A stretch of 64,000 nt of DNA from Viridibacillus sp050279675 (GCF_050279675.1 NZ_JBNNUK010000001.1:434001-498000), one strand, 5' to 3'; counted from the first letter of the stretch, positions 26,882 to 35,642 are shown. Made by a program: numbers and translations. Notes: a model not told the origin generated them from the letters alone.

Positions 26882-27247
26882 TTAAGCATGAATTTCAAAT
26901 GATTTAATTTGTTTTTCAAGAGATTTCAAAATTTCTTGGCAAGATTTTACTAAATGAGCAGGGAATACTTCACCTTCACCATATTCTACGCCGTGTGGGA
27001 AATAGTGTTTACCTAGAGCTGGTTTTAATAGTGTAATCATTGCATCATTTGCGCCAATGTCACCGTCTTTTGTGAAACCGAATACACGTAGGTAGAATGT
27101 ACCTTCACGTACATCAAAGCGTCTGTCCCAAGTTACTCGTTCGTAGTCCCATCCTGTAGCACGGATTAAACCATGTTCGCGCATAAGATCATCAAGAAGT
27201 GTAATGTCAGCTAAAGTGTTTTCAAGTCCTGTATTTTCGAAATACAT
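26882..27247 (-). CDS. yugN: YugN-like family protein
   Basis: 121 aa, soluble. Start ATG 27247 is set by AAAGGAGGACG 6 nt upstream; a longer frame to 27307 lacks an SD. Recognised by GLENTLADITLLDDLMREHG and RATGWDYERVTWDRRFD. Function unknown in the family. Monocistronic, with its own terminator, divergent from ylbC. Confidence 0.78.
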   Translation of the reverse strand: MYFENTGLENTLADITLLDDLMREHGLIRATGWDYERVTWDRRFDVREGTFYLRVFGFTKDGDIGANDAMITLLKPALGKHYFPHGVEYGEGEVFPAHLVKSCQEILKSLEKQIKSFEIHA

Positions 27248-27332
27248 AAATTTCGTCCTCCTTTGACTCATCGTACCATATATACGTTCCATTTTATAAT
27301 AGAGCAAAAATGCATCGGTTGCAATGACAACA

Positions 27333-27362
27333 TTGTGAATACATCACGGCAATTGGTATAAT
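27333..27362 (+). promoter_or_regulatory. SigA-like promoter for ylbC
   Basis: TTGTGA (27333-27338), 18-bp spacer, TATAAT (27357-27362). Confidence 0.55.
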
Positions 27363-27393
27363 AAAATAACTAAACAAATTGGGGAGAGGCCAT

Positions 27394-28464
27394 GTGAAAG
27401 CGTTATTTCGAATATTAGTTATATTAGCAGCTATATTAGTTGTTTTCTTCTATACAAATCAGTCCGTAAAGGAAAATGAACTATTAACAGCTCCAAATTC
27501 AAAAGGAAAAGTAATACCTAATCAAGATGTTCCAAATGTGAATGATAAGGCCATGCCTAGACCAAAAGATGGGTTATCTACATTAGTAGGAAAGTCTACT
27601 AATGCATTAGAAAAATTAAAAGGCAAGCCAAGCCGAGTAGAACCTTCTGCTTACGGCTATGAATGGTGGGTATACGATGAGGGTTATGATGATTATTTAA
27701 TGGTTGGTGTAGAGGGACGTAAAGTAACACAAGTGTATATTGCCGGTGTTAATGGTGCAGCGACACCATTTAAAATAGGTCAGACTTTAGATGATATATA
27801 TCGATCTACTATTATTGATATGGAAGTCAATGTGCAAATTGATGAAAATACTTACACTTTTATTTTAGATGAAGAAGATATGAAAACACGTATTTTAACG
27901 ATGTATGATGGTTTATATGCACAAATGTATTTTGATGCAACAGATCGAACATTACAGGCAGTACGCTTCATAGATGGAGAAACACTTGTGAAACAGCAAC
28001 CTTATGATATGACATATGTCGGCGACATGATTACACCAAATGTACCTTCATCGTATTTACAAGTTGAAATAGATTTAGCGAATCAGCGACAACTTTTTGA
28101 TTTGACGAACGTTTATCGTAAGCAAAAAGGTTTGCAACCTTTAAACGCAGCAATTGATTTAAATAGTATTGCTCAAAGTCATGCTGCAAGTTTAGCACTT
28201 GGCAATTTTTCAAAAGAGGACGTTCAGCCAGATACTTTAAAAGAGCGATTAAAAAATGCAGTTGTTAATTTTGATATGGCAGCAGAAAATATTGCGGAGG
28301 ACTACCTAGATGCTCCTGAAGCAATTAATGGATTGCTTAATTCAGAGAAACACCGAGACACATTATTAAATGAAGATTATAATCAGCTCGGTTCAGGTGC
28401 TTTTGGTAAACACTTTTCACAGGTGTTTATTCAAAGTATAGATAGTATATCGGATGAGCCATGA
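27394..28464 (+). CDS. ylbC: Exported CAP/SCP-domain protein YlbC
   Basis: 356 aa. N-terminal signal/anchor helix (about residues 4-21), then a CAP-associated domain (about 55-205, LSTLVGKSTNALEKLKGKPS) and a C-terminal SCP/CAP domain (about 220-345) with LFDLTNVYRKQKGLQPL, QSHAASLA and MAAENIAE. The exact role of bacterial CAP proteins is unsettled. GTG 27394 is chosen because the frame's earlier TTG abuts the SD GGGGAGAGG. The last 34 bp overlap the convergent aspartokinase gene. Confidence 0.85.
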   Translation: MKALFRILVILAAILVVFFYTNQSVKENELLTAPNSKGKVIPNQDVPNVNDKAMPRPKDGLSTLVGKSTNALEKLKGKPSRVEPSAYGYEWWVYDEGYDDYLMVGVEGRKVTQVYIAGVNGAATPFKIGQTLDDIYRSTIIDMEVNVQIDENTYTFILDEEDMKTRILTMYDGLYAQMYFDATDRTLQAVRFIDGETLVKQQPYDMTYVGDMITPNVPSSYLQVEIDLANQRQLFDLTNVYRKQKGLQPLNAAIDLNSIAQSHAASLALGNFSKEDVQPDTLKERLKNAVVNFDMAAENIAEDYLDAPEAINGLLNSEKHRDTLLNEDYNQLGSGAFGKHFSQVFIQSIDSISDEP

Positions 28465-29201
28465 TGAATTGCAGGTATGATTAGTGTTCCTTGGTCCATA
28501 GAAAAAGTATTTCGAATATGCAGTGTGAGATGGTGTTTTTCTGCCGTCTCCGCTGCTTTTTTTTGCACTATTGGATGGCTATCATTGAGTAATTCGTGGA
28601 ATTCGGGATACGTTAATTTCGAAATTAATTCTGCGTTAGCATTAATTTTAGGATTGTAAGTCATAACTCCAGGAACGTCTTTATAGTATTCAATAAATTG
28701 TGCCTTCAAGGCAGCTCCAAGTAGCGCCGCGGTTAAATCACTACCGCCACGTCCTAATGTAGTAATATCACCCTCAGCAGTGGTACCTTGAAAACCAGGG
28801 ACGATGACGCAAGAAGTCTCACTTAATGCTTTTTCTATAGCTGTTGTGTGAACAGCATGGATTTCTGCGTCACCAAAGTTATCGGATGTCTCTATGCCAA
28901 TCCCTTGACCATACAACAACGTATTATCGATACCACTTTGTTCTAGTTCTGCTGAAATGACAGCTGCGGCAATCATTTCACCACATGCTGCAACGAGGTC
29001 TTTTGATTTAGAATCGTTTTTAAAAGCGCTTGTTAAGGTTAACAATGTGTCAGTGGCATAAGCATCTCCACCACGGCCCATAGCTGAAACAACAATAACT
29101 GCCTTTTCAAATTTATGAATAGCCTTACGTATATGAAGGATGCAATGTTTACGCGAAGCTTCGGATTGCATTGCGATTCCACCAAACTTTTGAATAATCA
29201 T
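28431..29201 (-). CDS. Aspartokinase-like amino acid kinase lacking ACT domains
   Basis: 256 aa. Amino-acid-kinase fold only: IIQKFGGIAMQSEASRK (N-terminal KFGG motif), VVSAMGRGGDAYATD, TTLGRGGSDLTAALL (substrate loop) and YKDVPGVMTYNPKI. Standard aspartokinases are about 400-450 aa with two regulatory ACT domains for lysine/threonine feedback; here the protein stops right after the catalytic domain, so feedback inhibition is predicted to be absent. ATG 29201 follows GGGAGT. The gene is divergent from the MurE gene at 29319 and overlaps ylbC. The activity is inferred from motifs, not proven. Confidence 0.78.
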   Translation of the reverse strand: MIIQKFGGIAMQSEASRKHCILHIRKAIHKFEKAVIVVSAMGRGGDAYATDTLLTLTSAFKNDSKSKDLVAACGEMIAAAVISAELEQSGIDNTLLYGQGIGIETSDNFGDAEIHAVHTTAIEKALSETSCVIVPGFQGTTAEGDITTLGRGGSDLTAALLGAALKAQFIEYYKDVPGVMTYNPKINANAELISKLTYPEFHELLNDSHPIVQKKAAETAEKHHLTLHIRNTFSMDQGTLIIPAIHHGSSDILSIL

Positions 29202-29246
29202 AGTGAATACTCCCATCTTTCTTCGTGTCATTTTGTGCACTCTCTT

Positions 29247-29297
29247 CATACGATACAAGTGAATAGCGGATTGTAATAATGTATTCGATGATGTTAA
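29247..29297. promoter_or_regulatory. Divergent aspartokinase/murE promoter region
   Basis: Minus strand: TTAACA (29297-29292), 16-bp spacer, TACAAT (29275-29270), a plausible SigA promoter for the kinase. Plus strand: CATACGATA (29247-29255) equals the SigK -10 pattern CATANNNTA and is one base from the SigE -10. The -35 match is poor (TCATTTT, spacing 12), so sporulation control of murE is only suggested. Confidence 0.35.
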
Positions 29298-29318
29298 AAA
29301 CGTGCAGGAGGAAAGCAG

Positions 29319-30791
29319 TTGATCTTAGCAGAGCTTATTAAGGATTGGCCTTGTGAAGTACAGGGCGGCTCGATACGTGTAGAAATAAGTGGAATAACTG
29401 ATGTTGCAGAACAAATCCAGCCAGGTAATATTTTCGTTGCAAGGAAAGGAAAGCAGCATAATGGTTGGCACTTTGTTTCCGAAGCAGTGGCAAAAGGAGC
29501 GGCAGCCATTGTATATGATCAAGACCAGCCAATTGAACATTCAGAAGTTCCTCATGTTTGGGTACCTGATTGTTCAACATTTTTATCCTATGCATGTAAA
29601 GCTGTTGTAGGGGATAAAATTGAGTTATTGACTGTCATTGGGGTGACCGGAACAAATGGCAAGACAACTGTAACGCATTTTATTGGGCAGATATTACAAA
29701 AGCTTGGAGCTAAAGTAGCTGTACTTGGTACATTAGGATTATGGATAAATGGTGAGCGTCAGGATCAGAATACTTCCTCTATGACCACACCACCTCCAAC
29801 CTATTTGTACCCGATTTTTGCGCAATGCGTAGAATTGGGCGTGAAGTATATTATTATAGAAGCATCTTCTTTAGGATTGTCGCAACATCGATTAGATCAT
29901 TGCCCAATTGACTACGGCGTATATTTAAATATGAGTAGAGACCATTATGATGAACATGGTAGCAAGGAGAAATATGAATTAGCCAAGAGAAAATTGGCAA
30001 CTTTAGCAAATAAAATAATCGTTAATGCCGACGATCCGTTTTGCTTAAATATGAAACAGCATCATGTAAGATCCTTTACTTTTGGTCGACATCGAACAGC
30101 GGACATTAGCGTCATTCATAAAGAGATAGATGGTACTTCCACCGTTTTACTTGTGCAGTATTTGGAAAATCCAGTTGAACTAACGATGCCATTTGTAGGA
30201 GAGCACCACCAACAAAATGTATTAGCAGCAGTGGCAACTGTACAACAACTTGGATATCCGCTCCAAATCATTGCTCCAAGTATTTCTTACCTCACATTGC
30301 CTTCAGGAAGACAACAAGAAGTAGAGAATGATCTCGGTATACGAATCGTAATTGACTACGCTCATACGCCGAGTGCTCTTGTAGCTGTTTTACAATCTCT
30401 TAAATTAATATCTAAAAAGAGATTAATAGTTGTTTTTGGCTGTGGGGGAGACCGTGATCATGGAAAACGTCGTGAAATGGGGAAAGTAGCAGATAGTTAT
30501 GCTCATAAAATATGGTTAACAAGTGACAATCCTCGTAGAGAACAAGCGGATATGATTATAGCACAAATTGCACAGGGCATTGACCTGACACCATATGCAA
30601 TTAAAATTAATCGAAAACAAGCGATAGAAAGTGCAATAGCTGAGGCTAATCCTGGGGATACTGTTTTAATCGCGGGAAAGGGGCATGAAACGACTCAAAT
30701 AATTGGTAATGAAGTAGTCCCGTTTTCAGATTTTGAAATTGCTAAAGAATATATAAATCTATTAAAAACTAGGCTCAATGACGAAAAATGA
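29319..30791 (+). CDS. murE: UDP-MurNAc-tripeptide synthetase MurE, meso-DAP-type motif
   Basis: A 490-aa ATP-dependent Mur ligase adding the third stem residue to UDP-MurNAc-L-Ala-D-Glu. Motifs: GVTGTNGKTTVTH (about residues 108-120), the E-x-S/H region IIIEASSLGLSQHRLDH, DYAHTPSAL, DNPR at 403-406 and GKGHE at 453-457. DNPR and the Glu of GKGHE mark meso-diaminopimelate ligases, whereas lysine ligases have a different third-motif tetrad. A TTG start follows AGGAGG (29306-29311). It lies far from the dcw cluster, which lacks murE in its usual place, and beside an aspartokinase, the first step towards DAP. Confidence 0.88.
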   Translation: MILAELIKDWPCEVQGGSIRVEISGITDVAEQIQPGNIFVARKGKQHNGWHFVSEAVAKGAAAIVYDQDQPIEHSEVPHVWVPDCSTFLSYACKAVVGDKIELLTVIGVTGTNGKTTVTHFIGQILQKLGAKVAVLGTLGLWINGERQDQNTSSMTTPPPTYLYPIFAQCVELGVKYIIIEASSLGLSQHRLDHCPIDYGVYLNMSRDHYDEHGSKEKYELAKRKLATLANKIIVNADDPFCLNMKQHHVRSFTFGRHRTADISVIHKEIDGTSTVLLVQYLENPVELTMPFVGEHHQQNVLAAVATVQQLGYPLQIIAPSISYLTLPSGRQQEVENDLGIRIVIDYAHTPSALVAVLQSLKLISKKRLIVVFGCGGDRDHGKRREMGKVADSYAHKIWLTSDNPRREQADMIIAQIAQGIDLTPYAIKINRKQAIESAIAEANPGDTVLIAGKGHETTQIIGNEVVPFSDFEIAKEYINLLKTRLNDEK

Positions 30792-31192
30792 GACTGTTGT
30801 GAATGAAGTATGTTAGCTAACTTCCATTTCAATTGAAGATTCGAATACCTATGTACGACTACTTTGATGAATAGATTTAGTTTTGTAATTAATGTATTTT
30901 GATTAAAGGTTTTCACATAATGCTTTGTTAGATTACTCGTGTCTACACGGTAACCATCTGCTACAAAGGGATTGGCATGTGTTTTTATACTAGTTTAGCC
31001 GTTGTAATGATATTACCATTTGATAACTTTAAGATATTGTGAATAGTAAGTGAAATTGTTTTAATACCATGTCATGTGTTTCTGAAGTATTCGATAGAAT
31101 AAGGTGAAGTAATTTGCCACACACCTATAGAGAAACTCCTTGAATAAATAATAGAAAGATCCTATTTGTACAGAATACTCCACATTTTTTAA
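30792..31192. other. Intergenic stretch without recognisable gene
   Basis: About 400 bp of AT-rich DNA with stops in all frames. I see no promoter, RNA or repeat that I would defend. It may be decayed coding DNA at the edge of the accessory block that follows. Confidence 0.5.
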
Positions 31193-31333
31193 TGTAATAA
31201 TCATAGAAATCAGACGTATTCGGCTTTACTTATAAATTTATTTTGCTTGATTGACCAAGATCTAGAGGTACCTGAAATTATTAATGGGGAAATCACAATG
31301 TATTTAAAAAAACTAGTATTAGACGGAGGATGA
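31193..31333 (+). pseudogene. Possible C-terminal gene remnant
   Basis: An open frame of 46 codons without a usable start ends in LIDQDLEVPEIINGEITMYL and KKLVLDGG and runs into a terminator. The lack of a start, the protein-like composition and the terminator fit the tail of a decayed gene. Family not recognised. Confidence 0.25.
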
Positions 31334-31357
31334 AAATTGACATCCTTCGTTTTTTTT
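31323..31357 (+). terminator. Terminator with no intact upstream gene
   Basis: ACGGAGGATG pairs with CATCCTTCGT (one G-U) around AAAATTGA, followed by eight T residues. The nearest intact upstream gene is murE, over 500 bp away. Confidence 0.8.
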
Positions 31358-31524
31358 GTCTAGTAAGTGTTTTGGTAAGCTGATTTATTAATGGTAAAGA
31401 TGAAAAATCCTTTAATAATAAGAACTTGGTTTAATTATTCTTAGAATTTTCTTTTTTTAATTGTCGTACAAGTAATGCGCCTTGAATATGATGCAAAGAC
31501 ACTATTATATCGGAGGGGTATTTC

Positions 31525-32151
31525 ATGAATTCCATAGTTCCCTACTTCTTTTTAGGGGTATCTTTAGCTACACCAATTGGCCCTGTTAAAGCAACTTTAT
31601 TAAATACAGGTATTAAAAATGGATTTTTCCATGCTTGGTTTTTCGGTCTTGGGGCAGTAGTCACCGATATTTTATATATGGTAATGGTGTACTTTGGCAT
31701 TGGACACTTTATAGAAATACCTTTTATAAAAACGCTACTTTGGTCATTCGGCTTTTTCGTACTTATGTACACAGGGATTGAGAATCTACTAACATTACAT
31801 ACTATTGAGATGGATTCAAAATTTGGAAAAGTGGTCCGTTTAAGACATTCATTATTATCAGGTTTTTTAATGGCATTGTTAAATCCATTAACAATCCTTT
31901 TTTGGTTAGGTATATATGGATCGGTCCTTGTAGGAGGAGCCGGAACATTATCAGGAGTTGAAATAATTCTCTATAGTGTATTCATATTACTGGGCATTTC
32001 TTTAGTCGATTTAATAATGGCCACTATATCAGGTGGTTCACGGAAAATTTTATCGTCATCTTTTTTGAGAATCATTTCCATTATTTCATCTTTATCGATG
32101 ATTGGATTCGGTATTTATTTTGGTATTCAAGCTTACCATTCAATTTTTTAA
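31525..32151 (+). CDS. LysE/RhtB-type amino acid exporter
   Basis: 208 aa with six TM helices. LysE-family signatures: GVSLATPIGPVKATLLNTGI (residues 11-30), where TPIGP is typical, and LMALLNPLTILFWLGIY (about 115-131). Probably exports an amino acid; substrate unknown. ATG 31525 follows CGGAGGGG. Part of an accessory block not present at this locus in B. subtilis. Confidence 0.82.
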   Translation: MNSIVPYFFLGVSLATPIGPVKATLLNTGIKNGFFHAWFFGLGAVVTDILYMVMVYFGIGHFIEIPFIKTLLWSFGFFVLMYTGIENLLTLHTIEMDSKFGKVVRLRHSLLSGFLMALLNPLTILFWLGIYGSVLVGGAGTLSGVEIILYSVFILLGISLVDLIMATISGGSRKILSSSFLRIISIISSLSMIGFGIYFGIQAYHSIF

Positions 32152-32281
32152 TTTGTCTTGATTTTCACAACACTCTTTCCCTAAGAGAACATAATGTATT
32201 TCCAAACGCATAAAAAAAATAAGCAAGGAAATCATACCTTTAATAATTGAAAATAATCTAACAGTTAATAGAGGTGTATGG

Positions 32282-33526
32282 ATGGGGAATGTGGATAATC
32301 GTGAAGACAAAGTCAGCCTTTGGTGTATAATCAGTTTGGCCTCAATTCCTTTAGTTATGACACTTGGAAATTCTATGTTAATCCCAGTGTTACCGATATT
32401 AGAAAAAAATGTGGGTATTTCTTCTTTTCAATCAAGTATGATTATTACCAGTTATTCAGTAGCGGCAATCATTCTCATTCCAGTTGCAGGTTACTTATCG
32501 GATCGTTTTGGAAGAAAAATGGTCATCTTACCTAGTTTAATCTTAGCGTTAATTGGTGGTCTAATAGCTGGTATAGCTTCTTGGAAAATGGAAAATCCGT
32601 ATATGGGTATTATTGTTGGGAGAATTTTACAAGGTGCAGGGGCGTCGGGTGCTATGCCGATAGTATTACCGCTAGTAGGTGACTTATATAAAGATGACGA
32701 TGAAAAAACGAGTTCCTGTTTAGGAATCATTGAAACGTCAAATACGTTCGGAAAAGTATTAAGTCCAATTCTTGGTTCATTGTTTGCAGCTTTCATATGG
32801 TTCTTACCATTCTTCTCTATATCTGCTTTTAGCTTAATCTCTATCGTACTAATTTTCTTTTTTGTGAAAGTACCTAAAGAAAAAGATGAACCAGTAAAAT
32901 TAAAAGAATTTTTGACCAATGTTAAAACCACATTTAAGCAAGAGGGAAAGTGGTTATTCACCGTATTTCTAAACGGGGCATTTGTTATGCTTATTTTGTT
33001 CGGTGCGTTATTCTTCTTATCTGAAAATCTTGAAAAAACACACGATATTAAAGGTGTGAAAAAAGGATTTGTGTTAGCTATTCCTTTACTGATGCTCTGT
33101 ATTGCTTCTTTTATTACTGGCAGGAAGATAAAAGGAGATATGAAGCTCATTAAGAAGCTGATGATTATCTGTTTAATTGTCCTTTCTATTAGTGTTGTGT
33201 TTGTTGGATTTACAGCAGAAAAGCTGGTTCTATTGTTAGTAGTGACCAGTATTGTGGGCATTGCAATCGGAGCAATATTACCAGTGTTAGATGCTATAAT
33301 TACCGAAAATATTAGAAAAGAGGAGAGAGGTACTGTCACTTCTTTTTATAGTTCAGCTAGATTTATCGGTGTTGCAGCAGGCCCACCTGTTATGTCACTG
33401 GTTATGGAAAAATATCTAAATATGAGTTATATTTCAGCAGGTGTTATAGGCCTTATTATCTTGTTTTTAGTATTTAAGTGCATTCAAATTGATAAAATCG
33501 GGCAAAAAAATAGCGCCACAAAATAA
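32282..33526 (+). CDS. MFS drug/metabolite exporter (DHA1 type)
   Basis: 414 aa, about 12 TM helices. Motif A is GYLSDRFGRKMVI (about residues 69-81) and the motif C-like segment is GRILQGAGASGAMPIVLPLV (about 116-135), typical of drug/H+ antiporters. A hydrophilic central loop (about 195-220) separates the halves. ATG 32282 follows GAGGTG. The substrate is not deducible; it may have been acquired together with the LysE-type gene upstream. Confidence 0.82.
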   Translation: MGNVDNREDKVSLWCIISLASIPLVMTLGNSMLIPVLPILEKNVGISSFQSSMIITSYSVAAIILIPVAGYLSDRFGRKMVILPSLILALIGGLIAGIASWKMENPYMGIIVGRILQGAGASGAMPIVLPLVGDLYKDDDEKTSSCLGIIETSNTFGKVLSPILGSLFAAFIWFLPFFSISAFSLISIVLIFFFVKVPKEKDEPVKLKEFLTNVKTTFKQEGKWLFTVFLNGAFVMLILFGALFFLSENLEKTHDIKGVKKGFVLAIPLLMLCIASFITGRKIKGDMKLIKKLMIICLIVLSISVVFVGFTAEKLVLLLVVTSIVGIAIGAILPVLDAIITENIRKEERGTVTSFYSSARFIGVAAGPPVMSLVMEKYLNMSYISAGVIGLIILFLVFKCIQIDKIGQKNSATK

Positions 33527-33566
33527 AAAGGAGCGATCAGCTAACTTAGCTGAATCGTTCCTTTTT
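33525..33566. terminator. Bidirectional terminator between the MFS and YqhV-like genes
   Basis: AAAAAGGAGCGATCAGCTA pairs with TAGCTGAATCGTTCCTTTTT with one interruption. It overlaps the MFS stop codon. Confidence 0.85.
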
Positions 33567-33600
33567 ATTTTTTTAATATGAAAATCTATAATGTTTTTAC

Positions 33601-33876
33601 TTACTTAGAATTCAAACTGAAAAGGATGAGGGAAATTCCTGAGAATAGACAAACCATTTTGAGCAACGAAACCTTTTCGGCTAAGCCGAATAAACCAATA
33701 CCAGTCGTAACAATTAAAACAGTAGGTCCAACTAATGCGAGGAGAGTATTGATATAAAATGCTTTTTCTAAATCATTATACTTAAACATAAAAAGTGCTG
33801 CTGTTAACTCAATACTCCCTGAACAAAGTCTTAACAAAATAATTAAAAGAAGTGCTTTTTCGATAAAAATAACCAC
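33601..33876 (-). CDS. YqhV-like small membrane protein (DUF2619)
   Basis: 91 aa, three hydrophobic helices; recognised by LRLCSGSIELTAALFMFKY (about residues 16-34) and YINTLLALVGPTVLI. In B. subtilis yqhV neighbours the spoIIIA operon; here it is isolated. The GTG start at 33876 lies inside the SD-like AAGGTGG, so the true initiation codon is uncertain; no ATG/GTG/TTG occurs at proper spacing. Function unknown. Confidence 0.7.
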   Translation of the reverse strand: MVIFIEKALLLIILLRLCSGSIELTAALFMFKYNDLEKAFYINTLLALVGPTVLIVTTGIGLFGLAEKVSLLKMVCLFSGISLILFSLNSK

Positions 33877-34194
33877 CTTGTTTTTTCATATTCATCGTAA
33901 GTAGATAACTTAGCTCGTACATAAGTAATGAAAACTGATTTAAGAAAAATATGTAAATTTAGTTTTTTGGTAACTATCATTTTGGCTTTTCTATAGTGTA
34001 TGTATGCTTTTCCACTATTATCAATAAGTCATGCTTTTTGATAAAATAGTTGCGACAGTTAATAAATGGCGATGAGTTGTTCGGGGCATTTTTTTATAGT
34101 GCAGTTATATGAGGAAGATTTAATATTTGGTTTGAAGAAAGATATGAAAAAGACTAGGTGGCTTTAATCGAACAACTTTTTTTCAATCGCTAAC
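33877..34194. other. Intergenic stretch without recognisable gene
   Basis: About 320 bp, AT-rich, stops in all frames. Apart from the ylbF promoter at its right end I see no feature. Confidence 0.5.
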
Positions 34195-34224
34195 TTAACA
34201 ATAAAACAGTAAATCTGTTATGAT
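34195..34224 (+). promoter_or_regulatory. SigA promoter for ylbF
   Basis: TTAACA (34195-34200), 18-bp spacer, TATGAT (34219-34224). Confidence 0.6.
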
Positions 34225-34248
34225 ATTAATGGAATGGGGGAATGAAAT

Positions 34249-34695
34249 ATGATGATGACTTCTGAGTGGGCACAAATCCTTGATGAAGTAGATGTCCTGA
34301 GTAAAATGATACGATCCTCCAAAGAAATCGCAACGTTGCAGCATGCCTACAACAGTGTGTATTCCGATGTTGAACTAGTAGAAGAAATTGCTTCATTCCA
34401 ACGGATGAAAGAGCAATATGAGGATGTTCAACGTTTTGGGAAGTATCATCCAGATTACCAAACAATTATGAAATCGATCCGTTTGCAAAAACGTAAACTC
34501 GATTTAAATGATAAAATAGCAGCCCTGAAAATTGCCGAAAATGATTATCAAGATTTACTAGATGAAATCAGTTTGTTAATCGGCAAAACGGTATCAGAGG
34601 CTGTAAAAGTACCTGTTAGTAATCCATTCTTAAACTCTAGCTCCTCATGTGGTTCGGGTTGTGGAACTGGCGGTAGTTGTTCTTGTTCAGCATAA
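34249..34695 (+). CDS. ylbF: YlbF (RicF), component of the RicAFT RNA-maturation complex
   Basis: A 148-aa helical protein of the YlbF/YmcA family (TSEWAQILDEVDVLSKMIRS). In B. subtilis YlbF joins YmcA and YaaT in a complex that stimulates RNase Y processing and affects competence, biofilm and sporulation. The Cys-rich tail CGSGCGTGGSCSC (about residues 135-147) matches the cysteines linked to Fe-S cluster binding by that complex. Three successive ATG codons (34249, 34252, 34255); the SD GGGGG is 8 nt from the first. Confidence 0.9.
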   Translation: MMMTSEWAQILDEVDVLSKMIRSSKEIATLQHAYNSVYSDVELVEEIASFQRMKEQYEDVQRFGKYHPDYQTIMKSIRLQKRKLDLNDKIAALKIAENDYQDLLDEISLLIGKTVSEAVKVPVSNPFLNSSSSCGSGCGTGGSCSCSA

Positions 34696-34696
34696 G

Positions 34697-34735
34697 AAAA
34701 AAGACTTATACGAATTTCGTATAAGTCTTTTTTTT
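34697..34735. terminator. Bidirectional terminator between ylbF and the GDPD gene
   Basis: AAAAGACTTATACGA pairs with TCGTATAAGTCTTTT, short AT loop, T-runs both ways. Confidence 0.9.
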
Positions 34736-34742
34736 ATTTCTT

Positions 34743-35642
34743 TTATTCATTTAATAGTTCAATTGCTAAATCAGGGCGATCAGTGACAATACCTTTGGCA
34801 CCGACTGCGAGTAATTGTTCCATTGTTGATACGTCATTGATTGTCCAATAATGTACCGGAATATTCAAGCTTTCTAAGAAACGTATAAAGCTAGCATTAT
34901 CTAAAGCAAAAACACCAAATTTCGATGGAATTTGGAATACATCAACTTTTGGATGGTATAGATGGCCGAATTGACTAGTGAAGGAAGTATAAGCCTTTTT
35001 CACTTCACCCTGACCAGCACCTAAAGCAACCTTATTTTGAGCATAAAGATTGAATCGATCGATTTGTTCGTCAAAGAAGCTTGTCACAACAACACGATTT
35101 TCGACACCTAACTCTTCGATTAAACGCCAAAGTTTTGAAGGCATTAGTCCTCCCTCATATGTATCTGGCGCATCTTTCATATCAATATTTACGAGCATTT
35201 GAGGGAATTCTTCTAACAATGAACGTAATGTAACAATTGATTGCTTATCCTCTCGATATGGTAGGTAACCATCCAAATCAACAAAATTATAGCCAAAGTT
35301 TAATAACTGTAATTCTTCTAAAGTTAAATCTGCTACTCGACCTGATCCGTCACAAGTATGATTTACATACTCATCATGTAAAACAACGATTTCTTCATCT
35401 TTTGTTAAACGAATATCGATTTCGAAGCCGTGAACACCGAGTTCTGCTGCTTTGCGGAATGCAGCCATGGTATGCTCTGGTGCTAAATGTGAGCCGCCAC
35501 GATGTGCAAGTACAATAGGTTGGTCATATTGTAATGCATCTTTATCGCTTCGTTTTTGAGGTTTTGAAAGAGCTTTTGAACCTGCCCATGCTGCTGCGCT
35601 TGCCGCTGCAATTGCGATTGCAACTTTCGTTTTCTTTCCCAT
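34743..35642 (-). CDS. Glycerophosphodiester phosphodiesterase, membrane-anchored
   Basis: 299 aa. An N-terminal basic and Ala-rich segment (about residues 1-25) may anchor or export it. The GDPD TIM barrel has HRGGSHLAPEHTMAAF (about 47-62), EIDIRLTKDEEIVVLHD (about 73-89, catalytic E-x-D and HD), and HYWTIND near the end. It hydrolyses glycerophosphodiesters to glycerol-3-phosphate and an alcohol. The usual PENT is PEHT here. ATG 35642 follows GAGGAGG. Inserted between ylbF and ylbG compared with B. subtilis. Confidence 0.86.
   Translation of the reverse strand: MGKKTKVAIAIAAASAAAWAGSKALSKPQKRSDKDALQYDQPIVLAHRGGSHLAPEHTMAAFRKAAELGVHGFEIDIRLTKDEEIVVLHDEYVNHTCDGSGRVADLTLEELQLLNFGYNFVDLDGYLPYREDKQSIVTLRSLLEEFPQMLVNIDMKDAPDTYEGGLMPSKLWRLIEELGVENRVVVTSFFDEQIDRFNLYAQNKVALGAGQGEVKKAYTSFTSQFGHLYHPKVDVFQIPSKFGVFALDNASFIRFLESLNIPVHYWTINDVSTMEQLLAVGAKGIVTDRPDLAIELLNE

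Noticed and set aside
32491..33339. 282-aa open frame on the minus strand
   Set aside because: Fully antisense to the MFS gene, low-complexity composition, no SD; a shadow frame.
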